Assembly: GCA_959608885.1 (NCBI GenBank)
Contig: CAUHSG010000016.1
Coordinates: forward strand, 1 to 45,611
Source of the DNA: an uncultured Coriobacteriia bacterium
Lineage (GTDB): Bacteria; Actinomycetota; Coriobacteriia; Coriobacteriales; QAMH01
Direction of reading: 5' to 3'
DNA: 45,611 bases
Shown here one piece after another: positions 8,633 through 16,647 of this stretch. A program made the translations under genes and the position numbers. Within the stretch, counting starts at the first letter, position 1; every line of letters begins with the position of its first letter. The notes under the pieces were generated by a model. The model saw nothing but the letters and a program-made list of their open reading frames with translations. It made no database searches and was not told the DNA's origin.

Positions 8633-10417
8633 GTGCTGACAAGAAACCAATTCCTCATCCTCAATGCGTTGAGGACTCATGACGCGATTACAGCGCAATC
8701 GCAAATCGCTGAGCTCGTCGGACTTTCGGTGGGAACGGTCAATTCCGTGATACGCGGCCTACGCGAACGACGCTGGGTTGAGGACAGAAGCTTCGAGCTC
8801 ACGCCAGCAGGACTCGAGCAGCTCGAACCCTATCGTGTTGATAACGCCATCATCCTGGCAGCAGGCTTCTCGAGTCATTTTGCTCCTGTATCTTACGAGC
8901 GCCCCAAGGGCCTGCTCACCGTACGCGGAGAAGTTCTCATTGAGCGACAAATCAGGCAACTCCATGAAGCCGGCATCGAGGACATCACGGTCGTCGTCGG
9001 ATACATGAAGGAGCTTTTCTTCTACCTGGGCGAAAAGTATGGAGTCAACATCGTCATAAACGAGAACTACGCGACACGGGACAATCACAGCTCGTTGTAC
9101 CTCGTACGAGACAAGCTTGCCCGAACCTTCATCTGCTCGTCAGATAACTACTTCGCCGAAAACGTCTTCGAGCCCTACGTGTACGAGGCATATTATGCCG
9201 CCGTCTATTCCGAGGGATATACCGAGGAGTGGTGCATGGAGGTCAGGGCTCATGACGTCATAGACAAAATCACCATCGGCGGATCGGATTCCTGGTACAT
9301 GCTCGGCCATGTCTTCTATGACGAAGCCTTCTCCCAGACGATGCGCATGATTCTCGAAAAGGAATACGACCTGCCCGCAACCCGCACCAAGCTTTGGGAG
9401 CACCTGTTCATCGATCACATTTCCGAGCTGCGCATGGTCATGAGACGTTATCCGGATGGGATCATATACGAGTTCGACTCGCTTGCCGACATGCATCTGT
9501 TCGATCCGACATTCATCGACAACGTCGACTCTCGCATCTTGGATAACATATCGACGGTCCTTGGTTGCGCACGAAGCGATATCAGGGATATCGATCCCAT
9601 CAAACTCGGCGGTACCAATCTCTCATGCCGCTTTCGCGTGGGGGACATCTGGTACGTATATCGCCATCCCGGCGCCAATACGTCCGAGTTCATCAATCGA
9701 GAAAGTGAAGCGTTTTCGGAAAACGTTGCCCGTGACCTCGACCTCGATGCCACGTTCATCTACGAGGACCCGCAATCGGGATGGAAGCTCTCGTATTACA
9801 TCGACGACTGCGAACCGTTCGACTACCACAACCCAGATCACGTGGCAAAGGCCATGGAAATGGCCCGCACGCTCCATGAGTGCGAAACGCATTCACCTTG
9901 GAGCGCCGACCTGCGCGAAAGCGTCCACAAGACCGTCGCGCTTCTCGATAAGTATGACCGTGCCTCGTTCTCCGACTTCGTGGCACTACACGAGCAGTTC
10001 GAGCACCTGTACGAGCTCGTCCAGGACGATGATGTGCTGCCATGCCTCTGCCATAATGACTTTTTCGCCACCAACTACCTTGTTCACGACGGTCGCATGG
10101 ACCTCATCGACTGGGAGTACTCGGGTATGAGCGATTACGCTGCCGACCTTGGTGCGTTCATATGCTGCTGTGCGGATTATGAATACGAGGACGTCCTCGC
10201 CGTGCTGCGTTCCTACTTTGGACGTGAGCCCGATGACAGGGAGCTACGACACTGCATCTCCTATATCTCGCTTGCGGGATTTCGCTGGTATGCATGGGCC
10301 TTGTACAAGGACGTGTGCGGGGCCCCTATAGGGGAGCTGCTCTATACATGGTACCGCTATGCCAAGGAGTACGGACAGCGTGCCCTGGAGCTATACGAGG
10401 ACGTGTCGGCGCAGTAG
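8633..10417 (+). CDS. Winged-helix / LicC-like nucleotidyltransferase / LicA-like kinase fusion, copy 1
   Basis: A 594-residue three-domain protein. Residues 1-65 are a winged-helix DNA-binding domain (LTRNQFLILNAL...LVGLSVGTVNSVIRGL). Residues 70 to about 300 are a sugar-phosphate/choline-phosphate nucleotidyltransferase (IILAAGFSSHFAP...RPKGLL, then CSSDNYF with the metal-binding Asp). From about 320 there is a choline/aminoglycoside kinase domain with CHNDFFATNYL and LIDWEYSGM (catalytic and metal-binding Asp). The family logic is phosphorylation then CDP-activation of choline or a similar alcohol. Oddity: the Arg of the usual G-x-S/T-R signature is His at residue 82, whereas the paralogue at 16648 keeps Arg. 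The GTG at 8633, with AGGAG 6 nt before it, is chosen over an ATG at 8585. It converges on the gene at 10453 with a 35-nt gap and no visible terminator. Confidence 0.82.
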   Translation: MLTRNQFLILNALRTHDAITAQSQIAELVGLSVGTVNSVIRGLRERRWVEDRSFELTPAGLEQLEPYRVDNAIILAAGFSSHFAPVSYERPKGLLTVRGEVLIERQIRQLHEAGIEDITVVVGYMKELFFYLGEKYGVNIVINENYATRDNHSSLYLVRDKLARTFICSSDNYFAENVFEPYVYEAYYAAVYSEGYTEEWCMEVRAHDVIDKITIGGSDSWYMLGHVFYDEAFSQTMRMILEKEYDLPATRTKLWEHLFIDHISELRMVMRRYPDGIIYEFDSLADMHLFDPTFIDNVDSRILDNISTVLGCARSDIRDIDPIKLGGTNLSCRFRVGDIWYVYRHPGANTSEFINRESEAFSENVARDLDLDATFIYEDPQSGWKLSYYIDDCEPFDYHNPDHVAKAMEMARTLHECETHSPWSADLRESVHKTVALLDKYDRASFSDFVALHEQFEHLYELVQDDDVLPCLCHNDFFATNYLVHDGRMDLIDWEYSGMSDYAADLGAFICCCADYEYEDVLAVLRSYFGREPDDRELRHCISYISLAGFRWYAWALYKDVCGAPIGELLYTWYRYAKEYGQRALELYEDVSAQ

Positions 10418-10452
10418 AAGCAGAAAGCGGGAACAGCCATCATACGCGCATC

Positions 10453-12597
10453 CTAATCGGATACGATTGGCCACTTCCTGCCGGTTTTCTCCCAGTTGTC
10501 GAAATCTCGCACGTCCCCGGTGATGGCCCACTCCTTGACAAAGGTGTAGACGTGATCATCTCCTTCGACAGAGGTCGCATCGTAATAACGCGTCCTCGGA
10601 TGCGGCGGTATGTCGAACACCGACCTACCCGAGCCGAACCCTGACGTATCCGCGCCCACTGCCTCGAGAAGTGTCGCGGGCATGTCGATGTGTCCCGTCG
10701 GAACATCCGATATCCTGAGCGGAGCCGCAGCCTCACGAGGGGTCTCGGCAGGCTTTACGAGCAAAATGGGGCTCGAGGGCTTGTCGATGTCGGCCGATAA
10801 ATTCCACTTGCCATGGTCAGCGGTGATGATGACGGTCGCCTGATCATAGACGCCGAGCTCCTTCATCTGGTCCAAGTACTCGGCCACAATGCGCAAGGAC
10901 CCCACGCCTTGCCGATACATGTCGGTATCATCCTCGTCCACACGCTGAATATTCTCGTTCATCGTTATCGGATAGTGCATGCCATCCATATGAATGAACT
11001 TGAACTTTCCGCGCTCCTCCGGCTTGCGAGCCCTGTCAGACTTGTCCCTTTCACCTGGATTGCCCTTTTCGTGTCGCTCGCCTGGGTCGATCCTGAGGCC
11101 TTCCCTGCGCAGGCTCTCGTAATATGCGACATCGTCATTCATGTAAGGTGTCAGAGCCGGATCGCTACTTGCGGCGTCAAACGAAATGGCCGTGTTGACA
11201 TCACCGGTGTAGAACCAGAACGGCGCCTTGAGAATCCATGGCATATCCCGATAGAGTGCACATTTCCACAGCTGGCTTACTGCCGTCGGAATCGAGGTCT
11301 GAAAATCGATGCGCCTCACGTTATCCGCCTTCTGAAGCAGTGGAATGAGGCCATTGACGGCCTCGGTGGTATAGACATCGACCTCGTATCCCTGCTCGCC
11401 TATCAGATCGAGCATGTTCTCCTGCGCATACCATTCGCGAATGAGGGTGTTGGAGAAAGCCGGGTCATCATGGGAAAGCGTTCTTCCCGTCAACAAACTC
11501 GACACGGCGTATCTGGATGGAATCATGTTTCCCGTCGAGTTCCGGAACCACGTGAAGCCCGTAAAGGGCGCGAGGACATCCGGATATTCCTCGGCAATCT
11601 TGTCCATGTAGTCGTTGTCAATCGTGTCGAGAACGAAAACGACCACGTTCTTCTCAGGAGACACCTCCATGAGCCCATCTCTTGTGACGAGGGGTTTTCC
11701 CGAGATCACATCGTAGCCATCTGCCGAACTCTGGGGATTGGCAAACAGGGTGAAAAGACCTATGGACTGCACCACGATCAGCACCACGCAGACAATGGCC
11801 GAGCAGCTCTTGAGAAGCGATCCTCTCCTCCACGCGAGGAAGATGGCCGCGACAAAGACCAGGAGCCAGACGAGGCTCGTGAGAAACATCATGGGTGCAA
11901 ATTCTCCCCAGTTGACCGGCGTGCCATCAGCAACCGGGAGTCCCGTGTTCATGAACGCCCCCTGGATGTACATGCACAACCCGAGCGCCACGATCACGGC
12001 AAGGAGCACGTTGAAGGCGCGGCCCCGCACCAGGGAAATGCCCACAGCGAGAACGAGGGTGACTACGAGGGCAAAGATGGCAAGCGGCATCCACACGTTG
12101 CCCACGCCGAAGACGAGGCTTTCGTAACTGCTCGCGACCATCTCGAGAGGAGCGACGACGCCTATCGTGTAGACAAGGAATATGCTCGCCAGCAACGCGA
12201 GCACGAAGCGGAAGGACCAGCGTTGATTCTGGGGACGTTTGCTACCAACCAGCGCCATCTTCGTTGCGGCAAGTTCATCTGCCTCTCTGCGCGCATGCTT
12301 GCCCTGCACGCTGTCCGGATTGATACGATGAACCGGCCCCTCCTTTATCTTGCTGGCATTCTCATCGATATTGAAGCGCCGATATATGGCCTTGCTCATG
12401 CGTCGCCATGCCACGCCCAGAACAGCCGACAGCGCAACGGCGACACCCGCGAGCGCCTGAATCGTGTACGTCATGATGGACGGGTCGACGTAAGCCAACG
12501 CGAGGCGCGGGCATGCCATGACGATGACAAGAGCGAGTGCGCAGGCAAATGCAAGGTCGAGCGCGGCTAGGACGCATATGTTCCTAAGTTTCGCCAT
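10453..12597 (-). CDS. Alkaline-phosphatase-superfamily membrane phosphotransferase (LTA-synthase / EptA-like)
   Basis: A 714-residue membrane protein with about seven hydrophobic segments in the first 290 residues and a large extracellular catalytic domain. The domain begins NVVVFVLDTIDNDYMD (metal-binding Asp near 324). FRNSTGNMIPSRYAVSSLLTG near 351-371 has Thr355 five residues before Pro, as in phosphoethanolamine transferases, while the sulfatase Cys/Ser nucleophile position is Met. Later HMDGMHYP and IITADHGKW supply further metal ligands. I therefore prefer a phospho-alcohol transferase or polymer synthase to a sulfatase. A charged, low-complexity insert (about residues 498-525) interrupts the domain. 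The start at 12597 has AAAGGAGGTG and overlaps the end of the YidC-fusion gene by 14 bases, implying translational coupling. Confidence 0.75.
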   Translation of the reverse strand: MAKLRNICVLAALDLAFACALALVIVMACPRLALAYVDPSIMTYTIQALAGVAVALSAVLGVAWRRMSKAIYRRFNIDENASKIKEGPVHRINPDSVQGKHARREADELAATKMALVGSKRPQNQRWSFRFVLALLASIFLVYTIGVVAPLEMVASSYESLVFGVGNVWMPLAIFALVVTLVLAVGISLVRGRAFNVLLAVIVALGLCMYIQGAFMNTGLPVADGTPVNWGEFAPMMFLTSLVWLLVFVAAIFLAWRRGSLLKSCSAIVCVVLIVVQSIGLFTLFANPQSSADGYDVISGKPLVTRDGLMEVSPEKNVVVFVLDTIDNDYMDKIAEEYPDVLAPFTGFTWFRNSTGNMIPSRYAVSSLLTGRTLSHDDPAFSNTLIREWYAQENMLDLIGEQGYEVDVYTTEAVNGLIPLLQKADNVRRIDFQTSIPTAVSQLWKCALYRDMPWILKAPFWFYTGDVNTAISFDAASSDPALTPYMNDDVAYYESLRREGLRIDPGERHEKGNPGERDKSDRARKPEERGKFKFIHMDGMHYPITMNENIQRVDEDDTDMYRQGVGSLRIVAEYLDQMKELGVYDQATVIITADHGKWNLSADIDKPSSPILLVKPAETPREAAAPLRISDVPTGHIDMPATLLEAVGADTSGFGSGRSVFDIPPHPRTRYYDATSVEGDDHVYTFVKEWAITGDVRDFDNWEKTGRKWPIVSD

Positions 12598-14518
12598 GCG
12601 CGCGCACCTCCTTTGCATCCTGGCGTTTCAAGAGCGCATCGAGTATGTACGCGCCGGCCCTCTCCGAACCAGATCCCAAATTGTAGATAAAGCCCTCGCG
12701 CACTGCGAGAATGCGCTCTTTCCACACGTCGGCATGGGTAAGCATGTCTTCGATTACGGCAGGTAGAGTGGCGAGCTCGTCAACCGACAGCGAACGACCT
12801 ATCTGATCGCGCAATGTGATATCGGTCGGGTCCATTCCAAACGCCTTCCAGTCGGGATTACCCACCTTCATCGGCGTATCGATGAATATGCAAGGACGAT
12901 GGGTCGCAAACGAGAACTCGCAGGGAATAGATGACCAGTCGGTGATGAGCACGTCGGAGTCGAAAATGGCATCAGAGGTCGAGAAGTCGCGCTCGAAGTA
13001 CAAATCCTCCTCGGATGCTTGCCCGTAGCGCTCGAGCAGCGCCTCCCAGCGCGCACGGTAGCGCTTCGTATACTCGGGATGGGGTCTGACGATGACACGA
13101 TATCCGTGACCGAGCAGGGCATCGAGCATCTCGTCGATGCAGACATCAAAAATGGACTCTTCCTGCCATGATGGGGCGATGAGCACGACAGGCCTGTCCG
13201 CGCCCTTCTCTCTGACACCCCGTCCGCTCGTGCGCTGGTCATATTCGGCAATCTGATCGTCAATCAGGGGATAGCCGCATGCAACGAGCCTTGGCTGCTT
13301 CATGCCCTGCATATCAAAATAGTGGGCGAGCTCCCGCGTCTGATGCGGACCTGCACAGAGTATCGTCTCGTAGTGGACATAGGCATGGGGGTCACCGCAG
13401 AGAAACATCGAAGTCATGTGATGGGGCATGAACACGTACTCGATGTCCTGATCGATGTAAGAGCGCTTGATATAGAAGTTGTCGAGGTCCTCGAGCGTCA
13501 TGACGCAAACGTCGCATTCGAGCTTCATCATCAGGGTAATGAGACGCTTCTCGTCCACATAATACGGAATCAGACGAGGTTCTCGCTTGTGCAGCTCGAA
13601 CACCTGGTCAGTTGGGTCACTTGTAACATAGTGGATGCAGACGTCGGAGTTGGCCAAGAGCCATTCGATGACACCCTTGAAATACTTGTAGAAGCCGTTT
13701 TTCTCGGAATAGAAGACGAGATGCTTGCCGATCACGTCCTTGAAACGTTCGATATCCTCGCGCTCGCGTGCGGCCAACTTGCGTTTCTCGAAAAATCCCG
13801 CATCCGACTTGGAGAGCCTGTCGAGTTTCTCGAGTTCGGCACGGGTGCTGGCCAACGCCGCATAATCGATGCTCTTCGACGGCTTGATGATCACGTTGCA
13901 GAGCAACTGGACGATGATGGAAAGCAGATTCGAGCATATCCAGTAGAAGGCCATGCCCGCAGACACCATCACGCCAAGGAAGAGCGAAAGGCAGATCGAC
14001 AGCCAGTTTGTCGTATTCTTCTCGATTTTCGATTGTTCCTTTTGCAGCGGATGGATGCGATTTTGCGCTTCGCCCATAATCCAGGCGGAAAGCCCTGCGA
14101 GCACGGGCATGATCCAAGACACGCCCCCATCTTCGAGTGGCACCATCCCGAGGAATTCCGTTCCCGATGTTGCACTCGTGGCGATCGAGCGAATGACCTC
14201 GATGAGACCAAAGAGAATGAGGATCTGCACGGCGAGGGGCACGAGACTCAGCAAGGGATGGTAATGGTATTCCTTGTAGAGCTCAGTCTGCCGCTCCCCA
14301 ATCGCTTCTTTGTCACCGAAGAATCTCACCTTGATGCGATTGAGGTCAGGCATGAGCTTGACCATGAGAATCGAGTTCTTCTGACACCACAGTGACAGCG
14401 GCATCAGGATTACCTTCGTGACGAGCGTGAAGAGAAAGATGGTGACCCACCAGTTACCGGTGAGCGCATAAAGCGGATTCGTAATGTACGAGAAAAGCTG
14501 GGCGAGCATTTCCAGCAT
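12584..14518 (-). CDS. YidC/Oxa1 insertase fused to TagB/TagF-type glycerophosphotransferase
   Basis: A 644-residue fusion. Residues 1 to about 225 match the five-helix core of Gram-positive YidC (ITNPLYALTGNWWVTIFLFTLVTKVILMPLSL, then KYHYHPLLSLVPLAVQILILFG-like helices and the FYWICSNLLSIIVQLL helix). After a charged linker, residues from about 270 form a GT-B fold of the CDP-glycerol:poly(glycerophosphate) transferase family: VLIAPSWQEES, VRPHPEY and ITDWSSIPCEFSFATHRP. The conserved YidC groove Arg (TLIVR in typical members) is Lys35 here, so insertase function is uncertain; the helices may instead anchor or channel the transferase. The ATG at 14518 is used because it begins directly before the first helix and follows CGGGGA; an upstream ATG at 14584 has no good ribosome site. 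It overlaps the phosphotransferase gene downstream. Confidence 0.82.
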   Translation of the reverse strand: MLEMLAQLFSYITNPLYALTGNWWVTIFLFTLVTKVILMPLSLWCQKNSILMVKLMPDLNRIKVRFFGDKEAIGERQTELYKEYHYHPLLSLVPLAVQILILFGLIEVIRSIATSATSGTEFLGMVPLEDGGVSWIMPVLAGLSAWIMGEAQNRIHPLQKEQSKIEKNTTNWLSICLSLFLGVMVSAGMAFYWICSNLLSIIVQLLCNVIIKPSKSIDYAALASTRAELEKLDRLSKSDAGFFEKRKLAAREREDIERFKDVIGKHLVFYSEKNGFYKYFKGVIEWLLANSDVCIHYVTSDPTDQVFELHKREPRLIPYYVDEKRLITLMMKLECDVCVMTLEDLDNFYIKRSYIDQDIEYVFMPHHMTSMFLCGDPHAYVHYETILCAGPHQTRELAHYFDMQGMKQPRLVACGYPLIDDQIAEYDQRTSGRGVREKGADRPVVLIAPSWQEESIFDVCIDEMLDALLGHGYRVIVRPHPEYTKRYRARWEALLERYGQASEEDLYFERDFSTSDAIFDSDVLITDWSSIPCEFSFATHRPCIFIDTPMKVGNPDWKAFGMDPTDITLRDQIGRSLSVDELATLPAVIEDMLTHADVWKERILAVREGFIYNLGSGSERAGAYILDALLKRQDAKEVRAHGET

Positions 14519-14545
14519 CAAAATCCCCGAGACCTCATGATTCGG

Positions 14546-14571
14546 ATAATGTCCCAAATAGTAGACATTAT
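14546..14571. promoter_or_regulatory. 8-bp inverted repeat upstream of YidC fusion
   Basis: ATAATGTC (14546-14553) and GACATTAT (14564-14571) are perfect inverted repeats 10 nt apart, 28 nt before the chosen start of the leftward YidC-fusion gene. It could be an operator or a 5'-UTR hairpin. Confidence 0.4.
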
Positions 14572-14648
14572 GAGAGGAGGGCATATCCGGAGACCAGAAT
14601 GGATGGACATCTGCAAAGACGAAAGGCCCAAAGAGCCAGTTGAGAGGT

Positions 14649-14695
14649 TAATATTCAATTTTCTATATTGAAATTGTTTTTGAATATTGTATAGT
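14649..14695. promoter_or_regulatory. AT-rich operator A and licA-like promoter
   Basis: TAATATTCAATT (14649-14660) faces TTGAATATT (14680-14688), giving the inverted repeat AATATTCAA / TTGAATATT with 21 nt between. An inner CAATTT/AAATTG repeat (14656-14661, 14671-14676) lies between them. A rightward promoter fits inside: TTGAAA (14669-14674), 15 nt, TATAGT (14690-14695), 29 nt before the start of the choline-kinase gene if initiation is near 14702. The same 12-base half-site recurs at 18525, so a common regulator is likely; the winged-helix fusion proteins are the obvious candidates. The region also lies upstream of the divergent YidC fusion. Confidence 0.65.
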
Positions 14696-14730
14696 CACAA
14701 TCACGCGAAACCCGATTGCTAAGAGGATTC

Positions 14731-15615
14731 ATGACGGCACACGCAGAGCACGAAGCGATCATACGCGACATTCTCTCCACGCACCTGATGTGCACCGAGC
14801 CCTTCGAAACAGAACGGCTCGGCGGTCTCACCAACTTCAACTACCTTGTCACGGCCGGCAACCTAGAAGTCGTCTTTCGTCTTCCCGGTGAAGGCACCGA
14901 AGACTTGGTCGACCGTACGGTCGAGTGCGCAATTACGCGCACGGCAAGCGCAATTGGCGTTGACAGCGAGCTTTTGTACTTTGACCCGGCAACGGGCGTA
15001 AAGGCCGTCAGGCTCATCGCCAACGCCGAGACCATGAGTCCCGAATCGATGCAAGTTCCGGAAAACACCGTGCTTGCAGCGCAGCTCTTGCGCAAATTGC
15101 ACGACGAGGGAGCTCCCGTAGACTTCCGCTTCAACGTCTTCGAAATGATTCCCCAATACGAGCAGGCCATTCGCCAAAACGAGGAAATCGACTGGGATGG
15201 GTACGAGGAACTGCGCGCTGCGCTGTTTGCTCTTCGCAGCAGGATGGACCAAGGCGAGGTGGCTTTATGCCACTGCGATCCGCTCTGCGAGAACTTCGTG
15301 AAGGACGCGAGTACAAAACGCATGTACCTCATCGACTGGGAATACGGCGGCATGAACGATCCGCTCTGGGATGTTGCTGACGTCATCATCGAAGCCGGAT
15401 TCGATCGCGAACAGCGCAACTTGTTCCAGGATAGCTACTTTGGTCGCCCCGCCACTCCAGACGAGGACGGGCGAATCAGCATCAACATCGTTCTCATCGA
15501 CTTTCTCTGGGCGCTGTGGGGCAAGCAGCGCAGCTACTACGACCATTCCCTGGACGAATACGGACCCGAGCGTTTTGCTCGGGCACAGCAAAACCTCGCA
15601 GCGCTCAGCCGCTAG
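14731..15615 (+). CDS. Choline kinase-like phosphotransferase (LicA family)
   Basis: A 294-residue stand-alone kinase of the choline/ethanolamine kinase family. Residues near 30 read RLGGLTNFNYLV, the nucleotide-binding GG-x-(S/T)-N loop; LCHCDPLCENFV near 180 is the catalytic loop with Asp and Asn; LIDWEYGGMNDPLWD supplies the second metal-binding Asp. It would phosphorylate choline or a related amino alcohol with ATP in the cytoplasm. It overlaps in predicted chemistry with the kinase domains of the two fusion proteins but is shorter, with no DNA-binding or nucleotidyltransferase part. ATG at 14731 follows AAGAGG; an upstream in-frame start at 14716 lacks a site. A permease gene follows after 39 nt with its own GGAGGAG site. 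Confidence 0.85.
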   Translation: MTAHAEHEAIIRDILSTHLMCTEPFETERLGGLTNFNYLVTAGNLEVVFRLPGEGTEDLVDRTVECAITRTASAIGVDSELLYFDPATGVKAVRLIANAETMSPESMQVPENTVLAAQLLRKLHDEGAPVDFRFNVFEMIPQYEQAIRQNEEIDWDGYEELRAALFALRSRMDQGEVALCHCDPLCENFVKDASTKRMYLIDWEYGGMNDPLWDVADVIIEAGFDREQRNLFQDSYFGRPATPDEDGRISINIVLIDFLWALWGKQRSYYDHSLDEYGPERFARAQQNLAALSR

Positions 15616-15654
15616 GCAATCGCGGGCCGCGTGCCCATAAGGAGGAGACTAGTC

Positions 15655-16629
15655 ATGCCATACGCCTTTGGAGCAGCTCTCACCTGGGCATTTGACACCG
15701 TTATCTTGTCAATCGCGCTTTCCCATACCATATTCTCGGCGGGCGAGGCATTGCTACTCGCGTCGTTCATTAGCACCTTCCTACACGATGCGACCTCGAC
15801 TGTGTTCATGTGGCTCTACATGGGCGTCAAGCGACAGCTTGCCGCCTGCTGGCGCGCGCTGCGCTCCAAGAGCGGCAAGTGGATGATCTTTGCATCGATC
15901 ATGGGCGCTCCCATCGGCATGAGCGGCTACGTGATGGCCATCAACAACATCGGCCCTGCGTACACCGCCGCAATCTCGGCGTTCTTCCCCGCTGTCGGTG
16001 CGGTGCTCTCGTATTTCGTGATGAAGGAGAAGCTCAAGGTCTACCAGTGGTGCGGCCTGCTCGTCAGTCTGATCGCCATCGCTGTCTTGGGCTGGACGCC
16101 TGACAGCAGTGCTCCCGGCAACTGGGGCCTGGGCATCTTCGGCGCCCTCCTGACCGTCGTGGGATGGGGTTCCGAAGCCGTCATCATGGCTTACGGCATG
16201 AAAGAACCCGGCGTCTCGGATGAACACGCGCTGCTCATACGCCAGACGACGTCGGCTCTTTCCTACGCCCTCGTCCTGCTTCCACTCATGGGCGGTTGGG
16301 TCACCACGATCGAGGCCTTCTCGAGCGGCGCCATGCCCATCGTCGCAATTGCGGCAATCTTCGGTACGGTCTCCTACCTGTTCTATTACAAGGCTATCGT
16401 CCGCATTGGGCCCGCACGCGCCATGGCGGTCAATATCACCTACTCCGCCTGGGCCATGCCCGTGGGCTTCGTGCTACTGGGCTCCATTCCCTCGCCAATT
16501 GGCATATTCTGCGCATTCGCGATCATCATTGGTTCGATCACCTGTGCAGCCGACCTCAAGCAGCTCTTCGGCATCAAGGGAGAGCCCCAGCTCAAAATCG
16601 AGCCGGAAACCGAAACGGAAGCGGAATAG
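15655..16629 (+). CDS. LicB-like DMT/EamA superfamily permease
   Basis: A 324-residue membrane protein with about ten helices in two EamA-type repeats; the first repeat ends near AAISAFFPAVGAVLSYFVMKEKL and the second near GPARAMAVNITYSAWAMPVGFVLLG, both typical of drug/metabolite transporters. The position directly after a choline-kinase-like gene matches the licA-licB pairing known from phosphocholine-decorating bacteria, where LicB imports choline; the substrate assignment is therefore from context. The C-terminus ends in a short acidic tail (EPETETEAE). ATG at 15655 follows AAGGAGGAG. Its stop lies 18 nt from the stop of the converging gene at 16648, with no obvious terminator. Confidence 0.78.
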   Translation: MPYAFGAALTWAFDTVILSIALSHTIFSAGEALLLASFISTFLHDATSTVFMWLYMGVKRQLAACWRALRSKSGKWMIFASIMGAPIGMSGYVMAINNIGPAYTAAISAFFPAVGAVLSYFVMKEKLKVYQWCGLLVSLIAIAVLGWTPDSSAPGNWGLGIFGALLTVVGWGSEAVIMAYGMKEPGVSDEHALLIRQTTSALSYALVLLPLMGGWVTTIEAFSSGAMPIVAIAAIFGTVSYLFYYKAIVRIGPARAMAVNITYSAWAMPVGFVLLGSIPSPIGIFCAFAIIIGSITCAADLKQLFGIKGEPQLKIEPETETEAE

Positions 16630-16647
16630 GGCCGCATCCCTTAAGGC

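Noticed and set aside
10813..12570. Long rightward open frame (585 codons) opposite the membrane phosphotransferase
   Set aside because: It is antisense to a gene with clear motifs and a perfect ribosome site. Its translation is rich in His, Arg and Glu without any domain, the usual result of reading a GC-rich gene backwards.
10453..12597. Annotation as sulfatase
   Set aside because: The Cys/Ser nucleophile of sulfatases is replaced by Met, while a Thr sits at the phosphotransferase position.
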